The notes beneath the pieces are model-generated. The model ran no database searches and had not been told where the DNA came from. It saw only the letters and a list, made by a program, of their open reading frames with translations. Positions 46,424-57,694 of a DNA stretch of 64,000 nt are shown piece after piece. Source of the DNA: Actinostola sp. cb2023 (lineage: Eukaryota; Cnidaria; Anthozoa; Actiniaria; Actinostolidae). Every line of letters starts with the position of its first letter. Position 1 is the stretch's first letter. The position numbers and the translations under genes are program-made. The stretch lies in contig JAUJYZ010000902.1 in assembly GCA_033675265.1 (NCBI GenBank), positions 62,001-126,000 on the forward strand. Direction: 5' to 3'.

Positions 46424-47117
46424 GTGTGAAAAGTATCATAAACCATATGTTTCAGTATGTCAAATCCATATAATGGAAAAAGATACTCATGAAGGATACT
46501 TGCACCAGTAAAGCCTTTCTCAGATGCATATGTCTAGCGGGCACTTACTCTTGTTTCATGATCAATGTCAAACTTGTCATTCATAGATGATTCAATAGAT
46601 CCCAAGGATATCTGAAGTGGTATCGATTTTCACCATAATACATGTGTGTGTTTGTACTGTTTGCAAGTTGTCGACCAACTAGTTTGCATCTTCTGCATGG
46701 ACTCCTTCCTTGATTTAGGAATTTCCCAACCTCACACTGTCCAGGGTGATCCCCTGTCCAGCACAAAAGTAGCACTCGCACAGTTTCCTCTTCACTAGTT
46801 TGATATCCTTCTATTTCTCTTTCTCTTGGATAATTCAATATCTTGAAACCATCAATAAACCCTGTACATACACCCTCCATTAGGGGTTGTAAAAATGGAT
46901 CAAGTGCTTCAGATAGGTTGCGAACTTGAGAGCATGGTACAAATCCTACAACATATACTTCATCTACATGATTCCTGTCAATCTTTGCCATGTTTGCAAT
47001 GCTGACTTCAAGTGATCCACATCCTCTATAACTGGTCCCATGAACAAAATGCTCGAAGTTCTCATAGCAGTTTGGACACTGTACATCTTTATTACCAAAC
47101 ATTGGGGTAATGAACAT
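46424..47117 (-). pseudogene. Tnp2-like (CACTA-type) transposase, 5' part
   Basis: Encodes CPNCYENFEHFVHGTSYRGC, DPFLQPLMEGVCTGFIDGF, VLLLCWTGDHPGQCEVGKFL and SPCRRCKLVG. These resemble the transposase_21/Tnp2 region of En/Spm elements (a WTxDxPA-type motif followed by a C-x2-C). The frame changes at about 46590, and the sequence KHMVYDTFHTM runs into the Harbinger at 46423. The N-terminus is uncertain. Confidence 0.6.
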
Positions 47118-47159
47118 CCAAAGTTTACTAAATGCCAGAAGAAGTCTGAACTTGTAAAT

Positions 47160-47279
47160 TTTGCTAAAGCGATAGAGGAGCAGTGCTCACTCCCAGAAGT
47201 GGGATTTAACATAGATGGTGTTCCAGCCCGATCGAGATACGGGCGAGTGATCAACAAGCCACTCAGATTTATACAATGA
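47160..47279 (+). pseudogene. Possible C-terminal tail of a transposon polyprotein
   Basis: Plus-strand ORF ending VPARSRYGRVINKPLRFIQ. This is similar to tails of retroelement polyproteins (R-x-G-R-x-x-K-P-x-R/W). It overlaps the opposite strand of the Tnp2-like region and may be chance. Confidence 0.2.
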
Positions 47280-47509
47280 ACTATTATACTATTATATCAC
47301 ACTAACCCTCTGGTATGTAATCTGTTGTGGCCATATCTGTTCTTTTGTTCTAGTTAAGTAAATTTGTTAATAAATACTCTGCTGTAAATTCAAACAAATT
47401 AGTTAGTCAAGAAGACACCAATAAATGTTACAACGCAAAGTTGCATGGACTAACTCATTGCAAAAGGGATAATGGGCCCGTACATTTGGTAGCAGAGAAA
47501 GCTTACAAA

Positions 47510-47670
47510 ATAAAGTTACAAGTTAAAGTCAAGTTTATTTACAAGATAAAGGTACAAGTTAAAGTCAAGTTTATTTACAAGATAAAGTTACAAGTTAAAG
47601 TCAAGTTTATTTACAAGATAAAGTTACAAGTTAAAGTCAAGTTTATCTACACGATAAAGTTACAAGTCAT
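47510..47670 (+). repeat. 36-bp tandem repeat, about 4.5 copies
   Basis: Unit AAGTTACAAGTTAAAGTCAA then GTTTATTTACAAGATA. Because the period is a multiple of three it also reads as a 12-residue repeat (IKLQVKVKFIYK), probably incidental. Confidence 0.85.
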
Positions 47671-47701
47671 GTGTTAAAGAATTCAAAGTTAAAAGAAGAA
47701 C

Positions 47702-47850
47702 ATGTCGACCAACCAAGAAATTATTTCCTCAACGATGGCGCCCGATATTAGAAATGAACTAGAAGCAAATGGACTGTCCACATTCACATTTGGTTTAGGA
47801 GCCCTTGTCTTCAGAACTTCTTGAAGGCCCTCAGCAATTGATTGCTACAA
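47702..47850 (+). pseudogene. HECT-like gene, possible 5' exon
   Basis: MSTNQEIISSTMAPDIRNEL and GLSTFTFGLGA, then after a frame change LSSELLEGPQQLIATK at a GT donor. The splice phase joins it to ILEASSDEELQYI at 48699. The HECT assignment comes from the later exons. Confidence 0.4.
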
Positions 47851-47968
47851 AGGTACTAGCTGTATTTTTTATTTGTTTGAGCACTTTGGCATGGAACAGT
47901 GAACCTTTTAAACTGCCTTGTTGCAAGCTTGCTTGCTTCATAGCTAAGGTTCAGTCTGAAACCTCTGT

Positions 47969-48014
47969 TCTGCACTGATGAACTCACAAAGAGCGAAACA
48001 GTAATGTCTGCAGA
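47969..48014 (+). ncRNA. Hammerhead ribozyme motif 1 (type I)
   Basis: Stem I TCTGCA (47969-47974) pairs with TGCAGA (48009-48014). The core is CTGATGA (47975-47981), stem II CTC/GAG with loop ACAAA, GAAA (47995-47998), a minimal stem III CA-GTAA-TG, and the cleavage triplet GTC (48006-48008). Position 10.1 is A opposite C where G-C is normal, so one G-to-A change would account for the only core defect. Confidence 0.7.
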
Positions 48015-48203
48015 TTGAGTATTATAGCTCCTTAACTTTGGTTTTGTTGAGCACTCTTCTTCAGATTGTACCATTGCTGTTTGCATTAATGCTGGCCCAC
48101 TACTTTGTAGTTTGAGCACTTTGGCATGGCACAGTGAACCTTTTAAACTGCCTTGTTGCAAGCTTGCTTGCTTCATAGCTAAGGTTCAGTCTGAAACCTC
48201 CGT

Positions 48204-48249
48204 TCTGCACTGATGAACTCACAAAGAGCGAAACAGTACAGTCTGCAGA
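48204..48249 (+). ncRNA. Hammerhead ribozyme motif 2 (type I)
   Basis: Same arrangement: TCTGCA 48204-48209, CTGATGA 48210-48216, CTC/GAG stem II, GAAA 48230-48233, GTC 48241-48243, TGCAGA 48244-48249. Stem III reads CAGTACAG and is weaker than in copy 1. The same A-C mismatch closes stem II. Confidence 0.65.
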
Positions 48250-48262
48250 TTGAGTATATGCA

Positions 48263-48690
48263 GTCTATATATCTATGAATTCCTTTAGTGTTTCCTGTCC
48301 AGCCATATGCAAATAACTTAGAGGGAATTTATTGTACATATATCAGTACTCTAGAGTACAATATTGTTTCAGGTTCTGTAGTAGTTGTCTTACCATAAGG
48401 CATGGGCAACGTATATTATTATTGGGGGATGGAGGTGGGGGTGGTTGTGGGGCACTTGGGGGTGGTTTCGATAGGGATGTGCTACTGGGATCCAAAAACC
48501 CTGACCCTATCTATTAACGACAACAATAAATTATCTTGAAAACAAAATCCTATTCAAGACTTGAATAGCTGGAGAGCGCAAATCCTATTCAAGACTGATA
48601 ACCCTGTCAAGACAAAAACACATTTTTTATTTATAACAATAAATCATTATTTTTAAATATTAAAATATATGACAACATGTTATACTTATA
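48263..48690. other. Spacer with G-rich stretch
   Basis: Contains a GGAGGTGGGGGTGGTTGTGG run near 48430 and two copies of AATCCTATTCAAGACT (48545-48595). No coding sequence recognised. Confidence 0.4.
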
Positions 48691-48698
48691 CATTTCAG

Positions 48699-48832
48699 AT
48701 CTTAGAGGCATCAAGTGATGAAGAACTCCAATACATTTTACTATCAGATGAAGGAATGGATCTGCTTCAAGAAATAGGATATAAAGGTGTACCACACAAG
48801 GAGTCACTTGCATATGTTGACTTTATTATTCA
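48699..48832 (+). pseudogene. HECT-like gene, middle exon
   Basis: Bounded by a TTTCAG acceptor and a GTAAGC donor. Encodes ILEASSDEELQYILLSDEGM, DLLQEIGYKGVPHKESLAY and VDFI. Clean coding character but no signature motif of its own; it is placed in this gene by order and phase. Confidence 0.45.
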
Positions 48833-48892
48833 GTAAGCAACCAAATTATTAGACACTTAAACTTTATTTTCATTATTTGTATCTATATTTAA

Positions 48893-49772
48893 AGGCCCAG
48901 CTTAGACCGTGATGCTTAGCGCGCATGCTAATCAAATTAGCCATTTTTGTGATGCTGAAAATTCATCAAGTGAGGTTTACAATCCGTCTGCATCGGCCGT
49001 TTGATAATTATTTTATTCAGTTAAAGTTAATTACTAGTATTCGTTTATGAGCAAGGGAAGTTTTTAGTGCTTTATTTTATATTTTTAAGTCTTTTGGGAA
49101 TTTATTTCGATTTTCATGTCGCAGCCGGTCCGCGGATGATCTCGACTACCAGGTGATTGCGAGTAATTCGTCTTCGTTCTTCAGTTTTCGATCTGTGCAA
49201 CGAACGAAAACGAAGCTTGGGCTTCAAAGGCAGAACAAACAGTATTTTAGCTGAATTTCTACTACACAAAACTTCAGTAACAGAAGACACCAAAACTCGA
49301 AGAAGGCGAAGTACTACTAGCCGAAGGTACACATTGGCCTTTGCATCAACACTTGATCGCTTCATTTTCAATATCCTTAGTACAAAGAAACATTGTATTA
49401 GTGCTTTACTGATGATAATAACAGCTAATTATACAAGAAAATTGAGTAATTGGTGTCGAAGAAGAATACTTTATACCGTACCTTTAGCGTGACTAAAATA
49501 ACTCTCGAGTCGAGTGTGTTCATACTTTCTTCTCCCAGAAAGGAATCGTAAAAATTAAAAATTGCCGTTTTTTCGCCTCTAGGAGTACTTTGCATAGATT
49601 CCGGCGGTCACTTGTTTCCATTTTGAAAGATCGAGAGTTATTATAAAGATCTCAGTACTCATCTATCAAACGGCGTACTCGGACAGCCAACACACGAAGA
49701 ACAAAGCCTCGACCTCATGAGGTTCAAAACAAAAATAGAAGCGCGAAAAGCATCACGGTCTAAGCTGAGCCT
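48893..49772. mobile_element. TTAA MITE, ends AGGCCCAGCTTAGACCGTGA
   Basis: Inverted ends (AGGC(C/T)CAGCTTAGACCGTGA then TGCTT) are flanked by TTAA at 48889-48892 and 49773-49776. About 880 bp and non-coding. It lies in an intron of the HECT-like gene. Confidence 0.8.
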
Positions 49773-49827
49773 TTAAACACTGTACATGTAACAATGTACA
49801 TACAATTAAATGAAGTGCTTGTATGCA

Positions 49828-50060
49828 GGTTTATTGAACTCTGTATCTCTGGATTTTGTGACTATTATTGTCAGCAAGAAAACAACCCAATCTATGGAGT
49901 CCTATCTTTATTCCTGTACTCCTATAACACCAGTTGAATTTCTTGATCAGATCACTGTAAATTTCTCTATATCACAATTGTACAAGGAGATATAAATTGA
50001 TGTTTACAAGTACTTCTGTGACTTCATAGAAGAGCTGATATATGATTTGGATGGTCAGTA
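49828..50060 (+). pseudogene. HECT-like domain fragment
   Basis: Encodes YLYSCTPITPVEFLDQITVN then, after a TAA at 49993, DVYKYFCDFIEELIYDLDG at a GT donor. This resembles the C-lobe approach of G2E3-type HECT ligases. Confidence 0.4.
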
Positions 50061-50547
50061 GTTTTTTATCCCATGACACAAGTTATATACTCGATCAAGA
50101 TTATCGGAGTTCAAATGTATACATTTATTGACATAATAAACTGTAAACTACATAACTTAAATTTTTGGGCTTATTAAACAATACTTATAACTACATTGTG
50201 TATGGGATGAATACAAACATTTCCATACAAAATATATATTTTTAACCTTTTTTTTTTTCAATTTGGAATAACAGTATCCTTTAAAAATGACTTGCCAAAT
50301 TTCTAGATGGAAATTAATATATATTTCATTGTGTTCATATGTTTCAGTCTTGTAATAACTTTATTACTTGTGCAAGGTGATATAAAGAAACATATGTTTT
50401 CACAAACATCCCATAATAGTAAGCAGTGTTGTGGGCCAAGAACATGCAGCATGTATTTACAGCAATAAATATGTATTTCTACTCTGACAACCTTATTGAG
50501 ATACATGTATGAATTATCACAATATTTAATCTGCTTGTATTTAAAAT

Positions 50548-50810
50548 AGATTCTGATGTAAGTATCCCCTCACTTCTCAAATGGCTAACAGGGTCGAGAG
50601 ATGTTCCTCCCCTTGATTTTCCAAAGAAGTTCTGATTAGATTTTATACATGGGTGCAGAGATGGGTGTATAGGTGCCGCCCTACTGTGTCAACATGTGAT
50701 ATTTTGCTCAAGCTGCCAGTGCACATAAAGAGTTCAATGGAGATGAAGAACATGATGATGTCTGCACTTAACGGCAGTTATGGATGTGGGATGATTTAAA
50801 TTCCTGTATT
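50548..50810 (+). pseudogene. HECT-like C-lobe with catalytic Cys motif
   Basis: SIPSLLKWLTGSRDVPPLDF, then in another frame CRPTVSTCDILLKLPVHIKS and MMMSALNGSYGCGM. The block FxTGxxxxPP...LPxxxTCxxxLxLP...GxG is the signature of the HECT C-lobe, with TC as the ubiquitin-accepting cysteine. Frame change near 50635. The gene would be an E3 ubiquitin ligase; this copy is broken. Confidence 0.55.
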
Positions 50811-50977
50811 TAATTTTATTGTTCTAATGTTGATACCCTTTGAGTATCAAGTTAAAGTTAAATTTCATTTTCCCAAGAGCCTCCCTAATACCTTCCCCTT
50901 CAATATATATAGTCAGTCCCTCCATGGAATGGATTTCAGTTAGGTTCATCAATCCCTATGGAATTAGTACTTTCCAG

Positions 50978-51292
50978 TGAGGGTTTATCACGTAATTTCA
51001 AAACTTATAGGAGACATAGTACAAACAAATGATTATCATAGCTGGAAAGAGCTCGTTGAAATTAGTAAAAATATGAAGTTTTGAAAATATTGCTTCACAA
51101 ATTGCGAAGATATTAATTTTCAAAAATCGAAATTTTGTATGAAAACCTTTGTTGGTAGGCAAGAGTTGCCTACCAGCGTAAATTTCCAAAGGTTTTCATA
51201 TAAATTTCGATTTTTGAAAATTAATATCTTCGCAATTTGTGAAGCGATATTTTTGTCCTATAAGTTTTGAAATTACATGATAAACCCTCATT
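50978..51292. mobile_element. MITE, ends TGAGGGTTTATCACGTAATT
   Basis: Long near-perfect inverted arms, including TTTTGAAAATATTGCTTCAC and its inverse, around a centre TAGGCAAGAGTTGCCTA. 315 bp. Confidence 0.8.
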
Positions 51293-51962
51293 CTCCCACC
51301 CCTCTGGAATATTCACTTTTTTCAATGTGATGGGGGTGTTTCTGGAATTACGTTACAGTTTTAATTACGTGTTGTACTTGAGTTTTTAATGTATGAAATG
51401 GCTTTAGTGGCTGAGGTAACCCTTGAACGAAAGCTAGGAAATTGTTAGTTTGAAAATCATAATGAGAAATAGAAAATACAACAAATCATTAAAATTAGTT
51501 TATGTGCTTTTCAATGCAATTTTACAATTTTTACACATATAGTTTTAACATAATGTACTAGCTGTGATTACCTGATTACACATTGTTACTGCATCTACTG
51601 TTATCATTGTTACAGTTAGTTAATAAAATAAATCAAAAATATAACTTTTAGTTGGTAGAGCAGTTCACATGACAAATCAGCTAGCACAATTAAAAACTGG
51701 TGATGATCCGAGCTTATGTAAATTAGTACTTGATGTTTTTGTTACCAGACTTGGGCTTACAAACACTAAAATCGTGCAGTGTTTAACACAGACTAATATA
51801 GTACTAAATAGCAGTACTCTTGTAGAGCCTACAGACTGTAGCTCTGTTATGTGACCCTCGCCATACATCTTATAACAATTAATTATAATTATTATCATTT
51901 TTTTTATTTCTGTTACTAATTTGTGTTTTCTTATTTTGTATGGTGGAAGTTTTGTAAATAAA
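51293..51962. other. Intergenic, nothing recognised
   Basis: AT-rich. A 61-aa ORF at 51669-51854 shows no motif I know. Confidence 0.35.
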
Positions 51963-52572
51963 CACGCTGGCTTGTTGCTATGCCGTATCCTCCTGTTGCT
52001 ATGTTTTGAAAATAGCGAGTAGAGAGGTTCCTGGGGACGAGTTTGCCAGACAGTTGACGCACACGATTTGAATAATTTTTAAATTAGCATAAAATTGCTT
52101 TGAATAAATGGAAATACGCTAATATATTAAACGAAGTATGTTAGAATACAAAAAATACTGTTTCAGGGAAAAATCCGCCGCCTACGTTTCAAAATGGCGG
52201 AGTTTATAAGACCCCCTCTGAAGCATAAAATGATTTCCCGGGCTTTCCAAAATGAGCAAAATATTTGTTTTATGGGAGGAGAGGCTAAGTAGATAGTAGT
52301 TTTTGTTGTTTTACTTAGTCCTCCCTTGAGGGGAGTAAGTAAACTATGAAAATTCTCCCAGAATCATCAAACTCAGTATTTTTGTGACTTTCTTGGCTTG
52401 AATCTCTATAATTATAATCTATTAGGCTCTCTTGTTAATCCAGAGTTGTAGTACAATTCGTTGTGAATGATTAGAGCGGTTAAGCCGCTTTTATCATATA
52501 AAGAAGTACAATAAACAAATCGAGGCAAATCGACGTCCGTAGCTTGGCTGGCCGCCATATTGGAAGTCATGA

Positions 52573-55500
52573 ATGGAGGTTGGGACGTCGGTTGGGGCGT
52601 CCAGTACAGTGACTGATATATGTCGTAAACAACGTAAGTGTTCGAAGTTGAATTGCCACAAAGGACGATGCAATTCTGAAAGACCTTTAAATGCATTTTG
52701 GAAGACATCGCCAGTTTATCAGCTGAATGTGCGAAAGAGAAATCTGACTTTAGAGGAGGAACGAGTTGGAGAGGAACTTGAAGCAAAAGCCTGTCGTCTT
52801 GAGATTCAAGAAAATGACTTACTTAAGGCAAAAGCAGAAATCGAGAACACTGTTAAAGAGACAGGTGAATACAATTAATGTTCACCGTATGATTTGTTGT
52901 AATTTGGCTATAAGCTTAATCATCTCATAATAATAAGCTTAGCTTACATTAATAAAGTTGCATCTATTAATAACAACACTATGTGTCTATGTAACTTATT
53001 AGTAGTGTAACTGTAAGGTAATAGGCATTAGGCATTAGTACACTATAATTCCATTGTGTTGTTGTGTTGTTTTGTTTTCATTTGACTATTACAACACATT
53101 GACTATTATATTTTATTTCACAGGTAGTACTAGTATTTAACCACTATATCAGAGTGATTGCACTAAACCTGTGAAATAAAACAAATTAATGTTAGTGTGT
53201 AATAATTTACCGTCTAATAGACACAAAAGAAAATAATGGAAATATGGTGTTCTAGTAGGGCATAATGCCGAGTTGACTATCCATCATAGAAAACGAGAAT
53301 GAGTAGCAACAGAAATATCAGAGAAGTCGGTAGTCTAATTGTTTTAGCATAAACCATCCAGTAGATCAGTATAGCAAATGACAGAAACAAGCAACAGACG
53401 ATAATTCGTCAAGAAACACCTTCGAAACATTAGCAAAACATGACGACGAAGTCTCCATTTTGTTTGTTTACCTCCACTCGTGTTCTATGAGTTGACCACT
53501 AGTAGTGAACCAATCAGATTGCAGGATTTGTGATAGCTAACCACTGGACGGTTTATAATGCTAATGTTAGTTTATAAGTCTACTAACTGTTTCACAAAGT
53601 AAAAACACTATTTATAATAATAGAATACAAACACTAAAACTGTGCAACATAAATAGTACTATATTTTAATTAGTACTATTAAAATAGTTTTATTTCTATT
53701 GTTTTCTATTGTTTATTAGTGCTATTTTAGTACTATTTATTGCAAAACGTTGCACAGTTTTAGAGAGTGTGTACTCTGATTGTAACCTAATTAAGGTGTG
53801 TTAGTGTTATAATAAATGTCATTTATTTGTTGTACAGAAATAACGCTTGAAGAACTGAGAAAGGAAAAGGAAGATAGTGTAAAGGCAGCTGAAGTGTTTA
53901 GGGAGGAGCTAGAAAGCGTAAAAAAACAATATGAACAGGTTAAATCCATGCTTGTTGTTCTGGGATTAGACCCAAAACAATTTTCCAAATCTAGAAGGGA
54001 GAATAATCCTACTTCAAAGGTTATGATAAATGACTACAACTCAAGTACTAGATACAACAGGAGAAAACAAACTCAGAAGGCATTGCAGTATATTCATGGG
54101 GGGACAATTGGCTCATATTATGGGGCCTGGGATTATGTTGCAGCCAATGCACCCAAAGAAGTAATAGATGACCTTTTAAAGGGCTATAAGAGGGGAAAGT
54201 ACCTCCAAGAGACATTTGGAAATGCAATAAAACACTTTCAGTCATCCCCTGAAGCAATTAAGCATGCAGTGGCACTGAAATACCAGAATTTTCTTTCCCG
54301 AAGGAAATTCAACCTTGTGTGTAAAACACAGACATCATTCTTCAACGCAGATAAAGAAATCTGGGTACCAAAGAATGTGAAGTGCTTAGGAATTGATATT
54401 AGACTTCCACAGGCAGTATCAGACAAGACAGTTGATAATTTTGTTAAGAACTTGAACATTGGCCATGCCATTCAAATACCAAAAACTCCTGGTGTCGCAA
54501 GGACAATCACAGGGCTTGTATTTATGATTATGGATCTCCATCTCAAAGTGCCCCACCTAGCTAACAAACGTGTCTGGTTTAATGAATTGGAAAACCACTT
54601 CATCTTTCAATTTTCAGATGACGGGGCACCGGAAACCAGCCAACTGACCATGTCAATTGGCAGCATGACCTTGTGGAACTTGGGTGATCGTGTGAGGAGC
54701 AGGGATTACCAGTACCTGATCCACTGTGTAAGTCTTCAGGAGAAACATCAGGTACTGGAAGATCTTTGGATACAACACACAGATGAAATGTCGTTACTAG
54801 AGGGGAATATCATTACTATTAATGGGAAAGAGTGCACAGTGGAATTTCAGCCCAGTGCCGATATGAGCTGGCAGAGCTGGGCAAACCACGAAGTCAACCA
54901 AGCTGCCACTCATCCCTCCCCCTTTGCAAATGTAAGCAAATCAAATATTGTAACAATGGGTGGGTCTATTGGTTGCAGCAACGAAGACACATGGAAACCA
55001 TATACAAATGATGTGAGAGAAAAGCATGCTAAACAAGTTCAAAAGTTCACTCAGTCTCTCCCAAGCACACAAGGAGTCAAAGGAAAGCATGACAAAACAC
55101 TCAAATACATGGCCGAAAATGGTATTCGCCAACTTGGATACCCACGAATTGGGATATTTGCAGAGCGTCAAAGACAAGAGCCTATGCACTGCGAAATAAA
55201 TTCCTGGCAACATCTGCTCCATCTGATCTACTTGGAATTTGTCCAGAGAGGAATGTTTAATGAATTTATTGACATTCTAAGGGCCCCAGCTGGCAAATGT
55301 GAACCCACAGAATCAACTGAAAATTCAGTAGCAGGAACTGATGATCCTCCACTTCGACAAGGCAAAACAGCAGATGCTAGAAAGAACAATGCATCGTCAA
55401 ACTATGACATTGGTGTCGGGGGAAGAGTTTTGGAATTAGATGTTACAGTACAACCAAACGACAGACTACTTCAGCACATGGAAATTACCCGTGACAAACT

Positions 55501-56503
55501 TAAAACAACAGACACTACTAGACGTGGCTGTGGCTTGGGATATCTAGTGCATTTTATAAAAGAGCATTATGCAGATGAAAAGAAGAGATACAATCAGTTA
55601 CCCTCACGACTGATTGGCGATCAAGCCATTTCCCTGGCACGGTATGGCTATCGCTTAATTGATGGTTTGGAGTTAACCACTGAAACACCTGCTCAACACC
55701 TAAGAACCCTGGCACTGGGTAGGATTGTTCTCTATATAAGGCATGCATGTACCCTTTTTAACAAAGTGTCAGTAACCCAAGCTGAATTGATCGAGCTCAA
55801 AGAATCATGTGAGCTTTACTTCAATTTGTATTGCTTATTTTTCCCCAATTATGTGAATGTTACTGTTTGGACTGTTGCATATGCCATCCCCTATCATGCA
55901 ATGAAGCTATATGACAAGTACAAAATTGGATATGGGATCTTATCTTTGCAGGCGAAAGAGGCAAAGCACTCAGGGATAAAGTCAGACCTAGATTTAAGTA
56001 ACAGATCAAATAAAGCAGATGAAACTGGGAAATGGTGGCAGGTGATGAGGGCGAACTACATCCGCAGTTTTTACCTTCCAGAGTATCATCCCATGCCCAG
56101 TTCATACAGCTCACATTTCAAATCCCGTGTCCCACCCCACTGCAGCTTTCAGTGCTATTGTAATTGTGGTAGGCAAAAAGAAAAACAGGCAGACTGCTGT
56201 AAAACCTGCCTAGACAGCATGGATGTTATTACATGTGCACAAATTAAGCAGCTGACGAAATCTGTTTTGGACATTCTGAAGCCTTTAGTTTGCAATACAT
56301 GTAACAGCCAATTTGCAGACAAGCCTACGTTGGAAGCACACTTAGCCTCTCACAGATCAAAGGTACAATCAGTTACTACGGCTCCAAGAGATATGACCAG
56401 CGTTGAACTCAAGGCTGAACTGCGTTCAAGAAGCCTTAGTACCACAGGCAGAAAGGATATTCTTGTGAGGAGACTAGAGGGTGTGATATCAGATGAGCTC
56501 TAA
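52573..56503 (+). CDS. Element B large protein (putative transposase, ORF1), intact
   Basis: Two exons, 52573-52864 and 53838-56503. The splice (ACAG|GTGAAT...TGTACAG|AAATAACG) keeps the frame (KETEITLEEL) and gives 985 aa. Order: Cys/His motif (CRKQRKCSKLNCHKGRC, about 16-33), coiled coil (about 50-150), core with FSDDGAPE (about 355), PMHCEINSWQH (about 545) and IKEHYADEKKRYNQLP (about 671), cysteine cluster (CYCNCGRQKEKQADCCKTC, about 870), C2H2 finger (CNTCNSQFADKPTLEAHLASH, about 915) and SAP domain (VELKAELRSRSLSTTGRKD, about 955). The SAP and zinc parts suggest DNA binding. Catalysis is inferred only from its being the large gene of a bounded element. Confidence 0.8.
52990..53165. repeat. 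TAGAGTGATT-related ends in the element B intron
   Basis: TTTCACAGG...ACCACTATA and, immediately after, AGAGTGATTGCACTAAACCTGTGAAA look like facing ends of the MITE family at 35402-35561. Complete boundaries could not be defined. Confidence 0.35.
53630..53768. repeat. Inverted repeat in the element B intron
   Basis: ACTAAAACTGTGCAAC and GTTGCACAGTTTTAG bound AATAGTACTATATTTTAATTA-type inverted sequence. Upstream, 53265-53500 holds another diverged foldback resembling 16309-16412. Confidence 0.6.
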
Positions 56504-56825
56504 ACTAGCCCATGCATGAATAGCTACATTTATCTACTGAACTATGTACATATGTAAGCATCCCATTTTACAGCTGTAAATAATGATTTTAAGAGAAAAC
56601 ACGACACTTTTGAGTTTAAACATAATCATACATGTTTCGACAGTCCAACTGTTATCATCGTGATAAGAATAACACATGAATGAGTGTGTATAAATACTGC
56701 AGAAACAAACAATAGAACAACAGATAATGACTTAATTAATTTAAGATTAACATGATAGACTTAATGATCAAGTGTGGGCTCAAGCCTGTGAATATGTAGC
56801 GCTTCCTTTATCTTGAGGCTAAATT

Positions 56826-57233
56826 GGTGGTGGGGGGGGGGGGGGGGGGGGGGGGTACTCCCTTTGTCCAAGTGGTAGGGGTGATTGGCGGTCCTTTTAG
56901 GGTTGAAAATATTTCCTGTGTGTACCTTTTAGGGTTCCGACTCAAAAGTCAGTTACGTAACATCACTCCATACATTTCAGGGTCAATTGTTATTTCTTTT
57001 CTTTTTTGAACAAACATGAAAGAACAGAAGAAAGATGTTGTCCAGTCACTGATTAAACGATAAACGATATCAACACAATCACTTTTTCGCCATATATGGT
57101 CATACCTTTTAGGGGTCGAAATGAACATGGCTTCAACAGCTCCTTTAATTTATGCGTGCCTTTTAGGGTTCGTTTTCAAAACCGACTGCCGATCACCCCT
57201 TCCACTTGGACTACCCCCCGGGAGTACCCCCCG
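56826..57233. mobile_element. G-rich-ended MITE with 9-bp target duplication
   Basis: Flanked by GGCTAAATT at 56817-56825 and 57234-57242. Ends GGGGTACTCCC / GGGAGTACCCCCC, with inverted TCCAAGTGG..AGGGGTGAT. The interior has four CCTTTTAGGG(G)TTC-type motifs. Non-coding. Confidence 0.7.
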
Positions 57234-57299
57234 GGCTAAATTTGGACATGGCCTGATCGATTATACTAAAAGACAATGCAGAACAAGCTTTGCGGCAAA

Positions 57300-57690
57300 C
57301 CTCTGATTTACTAAGATTATGTTAAAACTCATAAGTGTTGTGTTTTACTTTTGAAGCCATTTTATTTGTAAATAATAATTGTAAATATTTTTCCTCAATG
57401 GATATATTACAGTATTTTGTTGAGAGACCTTTATTGGGGATAGTTGAAAATTAACACTAAAATAACAAAGAAGTGTCAATGCAATCTGTTGTGCACATAT
57501 TGTGACAGAAACTTTATTTTTCTTTTATCTTTACATTTCCATGTTACGGTTTCAACCATTCCATGGATAAAGCTCATGAACTAATAATGATTATGCAATT
57601 CCAGGTGAAAACTACACATACCACAATGTAAGCAGCCTAATGTGTATATTATATATACATATGTACTTTAACACTATGCATTGTTATCAC
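57300..57690. other. Element B spacer
   Basis: Non-coding AT-rich DNA between two MITEs; nothing recognised. Confidence 0.35.
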
Positions 57691-57694
57691 ATTA

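Larger units (their letters stand above)
47873..48262 (+). repeat. Retrozyme-like tandem repeat, unit 235 bp, ~1.65 copies
   Basis: The segment 47873-48025 is repeated at 48109-48260. Each copy contains a hammerhead motif, 235 bp apart, so one complete ribozyme-to-ribozyme unit is 48009-48243. Tandem copies of a few hundred bases with type I hammerheads are the hallmark of metazoan retrozymes (non-autonomous elements propagated through circular RNA). No ORF is required or seen. Confidence 0.7.

Noticed and set aside
47441..47677. 78-aa ORF of IKLQVKVKFIYK repeats as a gene
   Set aside because: Explained by a 36-bp tandem repeat; no start context or homologue.
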